From HGM12587 sp964561705 (GTDB lineage: Bacteria; Bacillota; Clostridia; Lachnospirales; Lachnospiraceae), in assembly GCA_964561705.1 (NCBI GenBank), contig CAZLQJ010000004.1, forward strand, positions 1 through 52,662: 52,662 bases of DNA, read 5' to 3'. Under the pieces are notes generated by a model. It was not told the DNA's origin. It ran no database searches and was given only the letters and a program-made list of their open reading frames with translations. Below, one piece after another: positions 33,807 through 41,754 of this stretch; position 1 is the first letter of the stretch, and each line of letters begins with the position of its first letter. The translations under genes were made by a program, and so were the position numbers.

Positions 33807-33835
33807 AATATAAGGTATTTTGCAGTTAAAAGCAA
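33807..33835 (-). promoter_or_regulatory. Promoter of the polyferredoxin gene
   Basis: On the minus strand TTGCTT (33830-33835), a 17-nt spacer and TATATT (33807-33812), between the end of larC and the ferredoxin start. Confidence 0.65.
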
Positions 33836-33849
33836 GACGTTAGGAGATA

Positions 33850-35031
33850 CTAACTCTCAATATTTTTCAGAACCTGAAAAATGCTGAGATTTTCTTCTCT
33901 GGAGATCCTTGCCAGATCTTCATATTCATATTTGGAACGCCGGACACCGTAACCGGAATAATCTTTTCGGCGGATCGTACCATAAGGGGTTTCCAAGGAA
34001 TGGATCTGCCGTTTCAGGATACTTCGGTGAATCTTTGTTTCTCGGATTCCTGCGGTGGAAGTGTGCTGAAAGATCGCATGGATCAGAGCTGTTTTTGTTT
34101 TTTGGGAGCAGATGACACAGATCAGGGTTCCCGGTCTGTTTTTTTTCATCTGAACAGGCAGGGTAAAGGCATCGACAGCTCCCGCAGCAAAAAAACGCTC
34201 CAGTGCAAATCCAATCTGTTCTCCGGTCATATCATCCACGTTGCAGTTTAATTCGTACATTTCTTCTTCCGGATCTTTTGCCTCTCCAAACATGGCACGT
34301 AGACAGTTGGCGGCTTCAAAATCCTTTTTTCCCATGCCGTAGCCGGTGGAAAGAAGAGTCATCAAAGGCATGCTGCCAAAGTCATCCGCAAAATGTTTTA
34401 AAAGGGCAGCCCCGGTAGGCGTGCAAAGCTCCCCTAAGATCTGTCCGCCGTAGATTGGACAACCTTTTAAGATCTGTGCGGTAGCAGGTGCCGGAACGGG
34501 AAGGATCCCGTGGGCGCAGTGAACCTGTCCGCTTCCTACATGGATGGGAGATACAATGATCTGATCCGGAGAAAGTTTATCCAGCAAAAAACATACGGCA
34601 GTAATATCTGCCAGGGCATCCAGATTTCCGACTTCGTGAAAATGAATTTCATTGACAGGCATCTGATGTATCTGACTTTCAGCGTCAGCGATCAGGTGAT
34701 AAACTTCCAGAATTTCTTTTTTTAGATGTTCAGGAATGTGAATCTGTGCCACAAGATGTTCGATCTGGTGGAGAGAACGGTGGGAATGTCCTTTTTCGTG
34801 TTCATGGCCGGCATGTAACTCGTCTTCTTCCGTTCCATGGATCTTTACCTGAATGCGGGTTCCGTGGATCCCGCATTTTGAAGTTGTTTCCATACAATAT
34901 TCGACATGGGGGATATTTTTTGTGTTTAACTCCTGTAAAATTTCTTCCGGATGTGGAAAAAGTTCTAACAGGGCAGCTGTGAGCATATCTCCGGCGGCTC
35001 CCATGCTGCAATCTAAATATAAGGTTTTCAT
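33850..35031 (-). CDS. larC: LarC, nickel insertion protein for the nickel-pincer cofactor
   Basis: LarC inserts nickel into the pyridinium dithiocarboxylate made by LarB and LarE, using CTP, to give the NPN cofactor of lactate racemase and related enzymes. The 393-residue protein starts with TLYLDCSMGAAGDM, has a histidine-rich loop near residues 74-90 (HAGHEHEKGHSH), VNEIHFHEVG near 127, and YELNCNVDDMTGE near 258. It is one uninterrupted frame; in Lactobacillus plantarum the gene is split into two frames joined by frameshifting. Its start overlaps the larB stop by 4 nt. Confidence 0.92.
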   Translation of the reverse strand: MKTLYLDCSMGAAGDMLTAALLELFPHPEEILQELNTKNIPHVEYCMETTSKCGIHGTRIQVKIHGTEEDELHAGHEHEKGHSHRSLHQIEHLVAQIHIPEHLKKEILEVYHLIADAESQIHQMPVNEIHFHEVGNLDALADITAVCFLLDKLSPDQIIVSPIHVGSGQVHCAHGILPVPAPATAQILKGCPIYGGQILGELCTPTGAALLKHFADDFGSMPLMTLLSTGYGMGKKDFEAANCLRAMFGEAKDPEEEMYELNCNVDDMTGEQIGFALERFFAAGAVDAFTLPVQMKKNRPGTLICVICSQKTKTALIHAIFQHTSTAGIRETKIHRSILKRQIHSLETPYGTIRRKDYSGYGVRRSKYEYEDLARISREENLSIFQVLKNIES

Positions 35032-35780
35032 GATTTTTTCTCCATATGATTGATTCTACTGGCGGAAAATCCGGCGCCAAAGCCATTGTCAATGTTGACG
35101 ACGGTAACACCGCTGGCACAGGAGTTCAGCATGGAAAGAAGTGCGGAAATACCACCGAAAGAGGCACCGTAGCCGACGCTGGTAGGCACCGCGATCACAG
35201 GGCAGCTGGCAAGACCGCCGATTACACTGGCGAGTGCACCTTCCATTCCGGCAACTGCAATGATCACACTGGCCTCCATGATCTCGTCGAGGTGCGAGAG
35301 CAGCCGGTGCATTCCGGCGACACCAACATCATAAAGACGAACCACTTCATTGCCTAGAAATTCTGCAGTCAGTGCGGCTTCTTCAGCGACCGGAAGATCA
35401 CTGGTACCGCCGGAAGCAACCAAAATTTTTCCCATTCCATCGGGGGTTGGAAAATCTCCGAGAATGCCGATTTTGGCCTGGGCGTGATAGGTCAGCTTGT
35501 GTTTTTTTAAGACACACTCAGCTGCTTCTTCCGATAAACGCGTGATCAGGATCTGTTCCTGACCATTTTTTTTCATGGTGTCACAGATGCCCAGGATTTG
35601 TGTCGGTGTTTTTCCGGCGCCATAAATGACCTCGGCAGTTCCCTGACGCATTTTCCGGTGAAGATCTACTTTGGCATATCCAATATCCTCAAAAGGCTCT
35701 TTTTTGAGTTCCAGAAGTGCTTTTTCAAGGGAAATCTCATTTTGTTTATATTGTTCTAAAATTGTTTTGATATCACTCAT
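35028..35780 (-). CDS. larB: LarB, pyridinium carboxylase of NPN cofactor synthesis
   Basis: LarB carboxylates nicotinic acid adenine dinucleotide and hydrolyses its phosphoanhydride, the first NPN step. The 250 residues hold a helical N-terminal part and a PurE-like (AIR carboxylase) C-terminal domain (about 115-250) with ASGGTSDLPVAEEAA, AGMEGALASVIGGLA and PTSVGYGASFGG. ATGA overlaps on both sides place it firmly in a larE-larB-larC transcript. Confidence 0.93.
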   Translation of the reverse strand: MSDIKTILEQYKQNEISLEKALLELKKEPFEDIGYAKVDLHRKMRQGTAEVIYGAGKTPTQILGICDTMKKNGQEQILITRLSEEAAECVLKKHKLTYHAQAKIGILGDFPTPDGMGKILVASGGTSDLPVAEEAALTAEFLGNEVVRLYDVGVAGMHRLLSHLDEIMEASVIIAVAGMEGALASVIGGLASCPVIAVPTSVGYGASFGGISALLSMLNSCASGVTVVNIDNGFGAGFSASRINHMEKKS

Positions 35781-36523
35781 GGGCGTACCTCTAAATCTAA
35801 TGTTACGGAAGAATAATCCGGTTTCAGCCGCTTTAGGATCTCTTTTCTGTGAAACAGCAGTTTTTCCAACTGTTCTTCTCTTACCTGAATTTTTGCGGAA
35901 GTTCCGGAAAGGCGTATGCGAAAATCCTGAAATCCGAGTTCGAAGAGTACATTTTCTGCAGCTTCTGTAGCGGCAAGTTTCTGGGAAGTAATTTCAGTTC
36001 CTGCCGGGATTCTGGTAGCGAGACAGGCATAGGCGGGCTTGTCCCAGGTGAAAAGTCCTGCATCCCTAGAGCGGCTTCGAACTTCTTCTTTGGTAATGCC
36101 GCATTCTCTTAAAGGAGAACGTACGGATAATTCCGTTAAAGCCCTCATGCCCGGACGGTCAGCGGCATCATCAGAAGCATTGGTGCCGTCGATGAGCGTA
36201 TCGAATCCGTCTTCTTTTGCAGCCTTTTGGATGGCTGAAAAAATTTTCTGCTTGCAGTAATAGCAGCGGTTTGGCGGATTTGAAGCAATCACCGGTTCGG
36301 ATAAAACATCCAGAGAAAGTACGGTCAGTTTTGCACCAAGTTCTTTGGAAAGCCGGAGCGCATCTTCCAGTTCAAATTGCGGCTGAAAAGGCGATTTCAC
36401 GTAGTAGGCGTGAATATGTTGAGCCAAATGCATTCCTTCATATAATAAATATGCCGAGTCCACACCGCCGGAAAAGGCAAGTGCGACGGAAGGATGTTCT
36501 TGAAAAAAATCTTTTAAATTCAT
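35777..36523 (-). CDS. larE: LarE, ATP-dependent sulfur transferase
   Basis: LarE converts carboxylates to thiocarboxylates in NPN synthesis after adenylation. The ATG at 36523 is chosen (248 residues): it follows CGGAG at 7 nt, and a start 10 codons upstream would sit within the predicted leader. The PP-loop motif SGGVDS is at residues 18-23. Cysteines C87 and C90 (CYYC) plus C167 (ACLATR) are present; C167 matches the position of the sacrificial cysteine, and LarE proteins with all three are thought to use an iron-sulfur cluster instead of sacrificing a side chain. It is first in the minus-strand unit. Confidence 0.92.
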   Translation of the reverse strand: MNLKDFFQEHPSVALAFSGGVDSAYLLYEGMHLAQHIHAYYVKSPFQPQFELEDALRLSKELGAKLTVLSLDVLSEPVIASNPPNRCYYCKQKIFSAIQKAAKEDGFDTLIDGTNASDDAADRPGMRALTELSVRSPLRECGITKEEVRSRSRDAGLFTWDKPAYACLATRIPAGTEITSQKLAATEAAENVLFELGFQDFRIRLSGTSAKIQVREEQLEKLLFHRKEILKRLKPDYSSVTLDLEVRP

Positions 36524-36553
36524 GATTATGCTCCGTTTAAAATCTTTATACAA

Positions 36554-36582
36554 ATGTTAATCTTTTCAAAAAGATAAGTCAA
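36554..36582 (-). promoter_or_regulatory. lar promoter with palindrome inside the spacer
   Basis: On the minus strand TTGACT (36577-36582), a 17-nt spacer and TAACAT (36554-36559). The spacer is almost wholly filled by a perfect 7-2-7 palindrome, ATCTTTTCAAAAAGAT (36560-36575). That position is ideal for a repressor or a spacer-binding activator. No NikR consensus is seen. Confidence 0.6.
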
Positions 36583-36615
36583 TGTAAAACGAAGATTTTT
36601 ATCCCGGGGGGAGGC

Positions 36616-36644
36616 TTGTGAAAAAAATAACTATCTGTTAAAGT
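36616..36644 (+). promoter_or_regulatory. Promoter of the Nik-type transporter operon
   Basis: TTGTGA (36616-36621), a 17-nt spacer and TAAAGT (36639-36644) with TG in front. Start expected near 36651, 23 nt before the chosen ATG. The lar and nik-like promoters are back to back within 132 bp. Confidence 0.5.
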
Positions 36645-36673
36645 ATCATCAGAGAATGAAATGGAGAATGATT

Positions 36674-38284
36674 ATGAACAAGAGAATTCTAGGGATACTT
36701 CTGACAGTGGTTCTGACAGCCACTGCTTTTGTTGGATGCGGTAATGAAAAGCGTGGGACAACTCGGAATAATATGACATCTGACGGATCGAAGGCTTCGG
36801 TGATCGTAGCCATGGGGCCAAGTTCAGAACCGGAAGCGGGATTTGATCCGGCCTATGGATGGGGGGCAGGAGAACATGTGCATGAACCCCTGATCCAGAG
36901 TACCTTAACGGTGACAACGGCAGATCTTGAGATTGGCTATGATCTTGTAACGGATATGGAAGTGAGCGAAGATGGGCTGACGTGGACGGTAAAGATCCGG
37001 GAGGATGTGAAATTTACGGATGGTGAACCGTTGACGGCGCGGGATGTGGCATTTACTTATAATACAGTTAAGGAAACCAGTTCGGTCAATGATTTTACCA
37101 TGTTAAAAGAGGCTGTCGCAGTGGATGATACAACGGTAGAATTTCAGATGGAAAGGGCCTATGCAATCTGGCCATATACCATGGCGGTTGTAGGAATTGT
37201 GCCGGAGCATGCCTATGGTCCGGATTATGGATCCCATCCGATTGGTTCTGGACGCTATGTGATGAAACAGTGGGATAAAGGTCAGCAGATCATTTTGGAG
37301 GCAAATCCGGACTATTACGGAGAAGAAGTCAAAATGAAAAAGGTGACCATTGTATTTATGGAGGAAGATGCAGCTTTTGCGGCGGCAAAGGCGGGTCAGG
37401 TAGATCTTGCATATACGGCGGCTTCCTATTCGGAACAGAGCATTGGCGGCTATGAACTGCTAGCCTTTGCATCGGTAGATAACCGTGGATTTAACCTTCC
37501 GGCGGTACCACAGACCACAGATGCGAATGGCAATGTGATCGGCAACGATTTTACCAGTGATGTGCGTGTAAGAAGAGCCATTAATATTGGAATTGATCGG
37601 GAGCAGATGATTGAAAATGTAATGTACGGTTATGGAACCCCTGCATATAGCGTGTGTGATAAGATGCCTTGGTACAATGAAGCTTCTGAAGTGAGCTATG
37701 ATCCGGAAGGGGCAGAAGAACTTCTTGATCAGGCAGGCTGGATTCTGTCAGAAAAAGATGGCATCAGAGAAAAGAACGGTGTAAAGGCAGCCTTCCGGCT
37801 GTTATATCCGGCAAGTGATTCAGTGAGACAGATGCTGGCGGCGGAAACGGCAAATCAGTTGAAAAATCTGGGAATTGAGGTTACCATAGAAGGCGTTGGC
37901 TGGGATACTGCGTATACCAGAGCCTTGGCGGAACCACTGATGTGGGGTTGGGGTGCTCATACACCGATGGAATTTTATAATATTTATCATACGGTAGGAG
38001 AGACGGCAGAATATTCCCCTTATGCAAATGAAAAAGTTGACCAATATATGGATGAGGCATTGAGTGCCGGAAGTTTGGAAGAATCCTATGAACTTTGGAA
38101 AAAGGCACAGTGGGATGGAAAAACCGGTGTCACCCAGGAGGGGGATATTCCGTGGATCTGGCTTGCCAATATCGACCATCTTTACTGGTCAAGAGAAAAT
38201 CTGAATGTCGCAGAACAAAAACTGCATCCGCATGGACACGGTTGGTCGATCGTAAATAATGTTGACCAGTGGACATGGGACTAA
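36674..38284 (+). CDS. ABC transporter substrate-binding lipoprotein (SBP family 5; Nik/Opp-like)
   Basis: A 536-residue lipoprotein. The ATG at 36674 is preferred over 36656, since TGGAGA lies 6-7 nt before it and 36656 would be at the predicted transcript start. The signal ends in AFVGC with lipidated C22. The family 5 binding fold carries WTVKIREDVKFTDGEPLTA near residue 104 and RRAINIGIDREQM near 305. Homologues bind oligopeptides, nickel or other chelates. The divergent larEBC genes favour nickel, but no metal-specific residue can be read from the sequence. First gene of a five-gene importer. Confidence 0.85.
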   Translation: MNKRILGILLTVVLTATAFVGCGNEKRGTTRNNMTSDGSKASVIVAMGPSSEPEAGFDPAYGWGAGEHVHEPLIQSTLTVTTADLEIGYDLVTDMEVSEDGLTWTVKIREDVKFTDGEPLTARDVAFTYNTVKETSSVNDFTMLKEAVAVDDTTVEFQMERAYAIWPYTMAVVGIVPEHAYGPDYGSHPIGSGRYVMKQWDKGQQIILEANPDYYGEEVKMKKVTIVFMEEDAAFAAAKAGQVDLAYTAASYSEQSIGGYELLAFASVDNRGFNLPAVPQTTDANGNVIGNDFTSDVRVRRAINIGIDREQMIENVMYGYGTPAYSVCDKMPWYNEASEVSYDPEGAEELLDQAGWILSEKDGIREKNGVKAAFRLLYPASDSVRQMLAAETANQLKNLGIEVTIEGVGWDTAYTRALAEPLMWGWGAHTPMEFYNIYHTVGETAEYSPYANEKVDQYMDEALSAGSLEESYELWKKAQWDGKTGVTQEGDIPWIWLANIDHLYWSRENLNVAEQKLHPHGHGWSIVNNVDQWTWD

Positions 38285-38314
38285 ATTTCGTGTATAAATA
38301 ATAGAGAAATGTTT

Positions 38315-38346
38315 GGGCGGAGCCATTTTCATGGCTCCATTTGCCC
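38315..38346 (+). terminator. Intercistronic hairpin after the binding-protein gene
   Basis: An 8-bp stem (38319-38326 with 38331-38338) and TTTC loop, extended by GGGC (38315-38318) with GCCC (38343-38346). There is no strong T-run, so partial termination or mRNA 3'-end protection is more likely, raising binding protein over permease levels. Confidence 0.55.
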
Positions 38347-38365
38347 GTTGTGGAGGAAAACACCG

Positions 38366-39358
38366 GTGAGGGATCAGTTACGGTTTTTATTGAAAAATTT
38401 CATAAGGATGGTCTTGCTTTTGGCAGCGGTGAGCATTGTGGCCTTTCTATTGGTCAGTGCTTCACCCATTGATCCCCTGCAGGCAAATGTCGGGCAGGCA
38501 GCGCTGGGTTCCATGAGTGCGGAACAGATTGCGAAGCTGGAAGAATACTGGGGAGTCGGCATACCGCCCCTGGAACGTTTTCTTTCCTGGGCGTCTGACT
38601 TTTTCCGGGGAGATTTAGGAGTATCTTTGCTGTATCGTCAGCCGGTGGTGGAAGTGATTGCCGTGAAACTGGAAAATTCTCTGTGGCTGATGTGTCTGGC
38701 GTGGGTAATTTCCGGAGTTGTGGGATTTGTGCTGGGGATTTTCGCAGGTGTCAAAAAGGATACCTGGATTGACCGACTGATCAAAGGATATTCCCTTTTG
38801 ATTGCCAGTACCCCGGCTTTCTGGCTTGCCCTGGTGCTTTTGATGGTATTTGCGGTATGGCTGAAGGTCCTTCCGATCGGTTTAAGTGTGCCGATCGGCG
38901 TGGAAGCTGGCAGTGTAACATTAGCAGACAAGATCCAGCATGCCATTTTGCCGGCACTGACTTTAAGTATTACAGGAATTTCAAATATGACACTGCATAC
39001 CCGTGAAAAAATGATTGAAATCATGGAAAGTGATTATGTATTATTTGCGAAAGCCAGAGGGGAAAGTACTTGGAGTATCGTAAAAAATCACGGGCTCCGT
39101 AATGTGCTGCTTCCGGCGATCACGCTTCAGTTTGGATCGATCAGTGAAATTTTTGGAGGTTCTGTTTTGGTGGAACAGATCTTTTCCTATCCGGGATTGG
39201 GACAAGCTGCGGTTGCCGCAGGCACCGGAAGTGATGTGCCGTTGCTGCTGGGAATTACCGTGATCAGCGCAGCCATAGTCTTTGGGGGCAATCTGGCAGC
39301 AAATATGCTTTATGGCATTGTAGATCCAAGGATCAGAAGGGGAGGAAAACGTTCATGA
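38366..39358 (+). CDS. ABC transporter permease (NikB/DppB-like)
   Basis: A 330-residue binding-protein-dependent permease. The frame is open upstream, but GTG at 38366 is the likely start: TGGAGG (38351-38356) is 9 nt away, and the protein then begins with the family's short cytoplasmic stretch before helix 1. About six membrane segments; the SASPIDPLQANVG periplasmic loop and an EAA-type loop around residues 220-240 (FAKARGESTWSIVKNHGLR) fit the DppB/NikB group. It overlaps the next permease gene by 4 nt. Confidence 0.87.
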   Translation: MRDQLRFLLKNFIRMVLLLAAVSIVAFLLVSASPIDPLQANVGQAALGSMSAEQIAKLEEYWGVGIPPLERFLSWASDFFRGDLGVSLLYRQPVVEVIAVKLENSLWLMCLAWVISGVVGFVLGIFAGVKKDTWIDRLIKGYSLLIASTPAFWLALVLLMVFAVWLKVLPIGLSVPIGVEAGSVTLADKIQHAILPALTLSITGISNMTLHTREKMIEIMESDYVLFAKARGESTWSIVKNHGLRNVLLPAITLQFGSISEIFGGSVLVEQIFSYPGLGQAAVAAGTGSDVPLLLGITVISAAIVFGGNLAANMLYGIVDPRIRRGGKRS

Positions 39359-40179
39359 AAAAGTTAAACGGAAGATCTCTGGCACTGATCTTGTTTGGAG
39401 CAGCGGTGGGATTTTTGATCCTGATCACCATTTTAGGTACGGTATATGCAGAAGAAGCCATGGTGGTTGATTTTACGAGAAAAAATTTAGCTCCCTGCAG
39501 ATCTTATATTTTTGGAACGGACTGGATGGGTCGCGATATGTTCTTAAGAACGATGACAGGGTTGTCGATGAGTATTCAGATTGGTCTTTTGGCTGCCGGA
39601 GTCAGTTCCATCATTGCCTTTGTGCTAGGAACACTGGCAGCAACCATGGGAAAGATGGTAGATTCTGTGATTACATGGATGATTGATCTGGTCATGGGGA
39701 TTCCTCATATTTTATTGTTGATCCTGATTTCCTATGCGTTTGGAAAAGGTTTTCGAGGGGTTGTGATCGGCGTTGCATTCACCCATTGGACTTCTCTGGC
39801 ACGATTGATCAGAAGTGAGGTTTTGCAGTTAAAAGAGGCAACTTATATTCAAGTGGCGGAAAAATTGGGGAAAAGCAAGCTGGAAATTGCATGGAAGCAT
39901 ATGGTTCCTCATTTGCTGCCTCAGTTTGTAGTGGGGCTGATTTTGTTGTTTCCGCATGCGATCTTGCATGAAGCAAGCATTACATTTTTGGGATTTGGTC
40001 TGTCTCCGGAGCAGCCGGCGATTGGGATTATTTTAGAGGAAAGTATGACCCATCTTGCCATGGGAAGATGGTGGCTGGCATTCTTTCCGGGACTTTTATT
40101 GGTATTTACCGTTGTATTATTTGATGTGGCAGGGGAAAGCCTTCGAAAAATTCTGGACCCTGCAAGTGCACATCAGTAG
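39355..40179 (+). CDS. ABC transporter permease (NikC/DppC-like)
   Basis: A 274-residue partner permease with about six membrane helices. GTDWMGRDMFLRTMTGL near residue 57 is the DppC/NikC hallmark, and the EAA loop is around residues 160-185 (YIQVAEKLGKSKLEIAWKH). ASITFLGFGLSPEQPAIG near 212 is also family-typical. ATGA overlap with the upstream permease gene. Confidence 0.88.
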   Translation: MKKLNGRSLALILFGAAVGFLILITILGTVYAEEAMVVDFTRKNLAPCRSYIFGTDWMGRDMFLRTMTGLSMSIQIGLLAAGVSSIIAFVLGTLAATMGKMVDSVITWMIDLVMGIPHILLLILISYAFGKGFRGVVIGVAFTHWTSLARLIRSEVLQLKEATYIQVAEKLGKSKLEIAWKHMVPHLLPQFVVGLILLFPHAILHEASITFLGFGLSPEQPAIGIILEESMTHLAMGRWWLAFFPGLLLVFTVVLFDVAGESLRKILDPASAHQ

Positions 40180-40187
40180 GAGGAACT

Positions 40188-41117
40188 ATGGACGAGCGAA
40201 AAGTGATTTTGGATATCCGGAATTTTTCTATCGCATTTGAACAATATGAAAATGGATTTCAAAAGACTTCCCTGCCGACCATCCGTGAACTGGATGTGAC
40301 CATCCATGAAGGGGAAATGGTAGCAGTGGTAGGATCCAGCGGATCCGGAAAAAGCCTGCTTGCTCATGGAATTTTGGGGATTCAGCCGTATAATGCGGTG
40401 CTTGGGGGCGAAATCTATTATGATGGTGCGATTTTAACGGAAGAACGAAAGGCGGCACTTCGTGGAAATGAAATCGTATTGGTGCCTCAAAGTGTGGCAT
40501 TTTTGGATCCGCTGATGAAGATCGGGCCGCAGATCAGAAAAGGGAAAAAGGATCCGGCAGTGAAAAAAAAGCTGGACGGGATTTTTGAAGGATTTCATTT
40601 GAAAAAAGAAGTGCAGGAGCTGTATCCTTTTGAATTATCCGGCGGAATGAACCGCCGTGTACTGGTTTCGACAGCTTTGATGGGGAATCCGAAACTGGTG
40701 ATCGCAGATGAACCAACGCCGGGACTTCATATGGATATGGTGCGGCGTGTAATGAGCCATTTCAGGGAAATGGCAGACCAGGGAGCGGGTGTGCTTTTGA
40801 TCACCCATGATCTGGAACAGGCACTGGAAGTTGCTGACAGGGTCGTAGTATTTTATGCCGGAACGACGGTAGAAGATGCGGATGTGAAAGATTTTGAAAA
40901 AGAGGGAAATCTTCGTCATCCTTACACAAAGGCACTGTGGAGAGCCTTGCCACAGAATGGATTTCAATTTATTTCCGGGGTACAGCCCTATGTGAAAGAT
41001 CTTCCGAAGGGATGTCCTTTTGGTCCAAGATGTGAAAAGTGTACACCGGAGTGTGAACAGGCACTTCCTTACCGGGAACTCCGGGGAGGAAGAGTACGCT
41101 GTATTCATGCAGAGTAG
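40188..41117 (+). CDS. ABC transporter ATPase (NikD/DppD-like)
   Basis: A 309-residue ATPase with Walker A GSSGSGKS (about residues 49-56), signature LSGGMNRRV (about 152-160), Walker B LVIADEP (about 171-177) and the switch histidine in LITHDLE. A C-terminal oligopeptide-type extension carries a cysteine cluster (CPFGPRCEKCTPEC and a final C), which in relatives can hold an iron-sulfur centre. The stop overlaps the ribosome site of the next ATPase gene. Confidence 0.88.
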   Translation: MDERKVILDIRNFSIAFEQYENGFQKTSLPTIRELDVTIHEGEMVAVVGSSGSGKSLLAHGILGIQPYNAVLGGEIYYDGAILTEERKAALRGNEIVLVPQSVAFLDPLMKIGPQIRKGKKDPAVKKKLDGIFEGFHLKKEVQELYPFELSGGMNRRVLVSTALMGNPKLVIADEPTPGLHMDMVRRVMSHFREMADQGAGVLLITHDLEQALEVADRVVVFYAGTTVEDADVKDFEKEGNLRHPYTKALWRALPQNGFQFISGVQPYVKDLPKGCPFGPRCEKCTPECEQALPYRELRGGRVRCIHAE

Positions 41118-41127
41118 GAGAACAGAT

Positions 41128-41739
41128 ATGATATTGGAAGCAAAAAATATCTCATTTCGATATGGAAAAGACACCAGACAGATTTTGGATCATTTCAGCC
41201 TGTCTGTAGAGAGTCATGAAAGGGTAGGGATCATTGCACCCAGCGGATTTGGAAAGACCACGTTTTGCAAAATCTTAGCGGGCTATGAACAGCCGGATTC
41301 CGGTGAGATCCTTCTGGATGGGAACCCTTTGTCGTCTTACGGGGGCTATTGTCCGGTACAGATGATCTGGCAGCATCCGGAGCAGGTGGTAAATCCAAGG
41401 CTTCACATGAGTGCAGTTTTGGAAGAAGGAGATGAGATCGAAGGGCGGATCATTGATGGACTGGGCATTGAAAAAGACTGGCTGAACCGTTATCCGACAG
41501 AGTTGTCCGGCGGAGAAATGCAGCGTTTCTGCATAGCCAGAGCTTTGGGAAAACGTACCCGCTTTATTTTAGCGGATGAGATCACCACCATGTTGGATCT
41601 GATCACTCAGAGTCAGTTGTGGAGCTTTCTGATCAGGGAAGTTAAGGAACGGGAAATCGGGCTGCTGGCAGTCAGCCACAGCATGCCGCTTCTTGAAAAT
41701 GTCTGTACCAGATTACAGGAATTAGAAAAATGCGTTTAG
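41128..41739 (+). CDS. ABC transporter ATPase, compact (NikE/DppF-like)
   Basis: A 203-residue ATPase from the ATG at 41128, which follows TAGGAG at 7 nt; the frame runs further upstream into the previous gene without a suitable start. The signature LSGGEMQRF, Walker B FILADEI and H-loop SHS are intact. Walker A reads APSGFGKT, with the first glycine of GxxGxGK[ST] replaced by alanine. It is short for the family and has no C-terminal cysteine extension. It should form a heterodimer with the preceding ATPase. Confidence 0.85.
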   Translation: MILEAKNISFRYGKDTRQILDHFSLSVESHERVGIIAPSGFGKTTFCKILAGYEQPDSGEILLDGNPLSSYGGYCPVQMIWQHPEQVVNPRLHMSAVLEEGDEIEGRIIDGLGIEKDWLNRYPTELSGGEMQRFCIARALGKRTRFILADEITTMLDLITQSQLWSFLIREVKEREIGLLAVSHSMPLLENVCTRLQELEKCV

Positions 41740-41754
41740 GAGAAAATAGATTTC

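Noticed and set aside
33839..33854. A short hairpin at the end of larC (GTTAG/CTAAC)
   Set aside because: The 5-bp stem is too weak for a terminator and may be chance.
36524..36655. A NikR operator between lar and the importer
   Set aside because: No GTATGA-N16-TCATAC-like dyad is present; the palindrome found is of a different kind.
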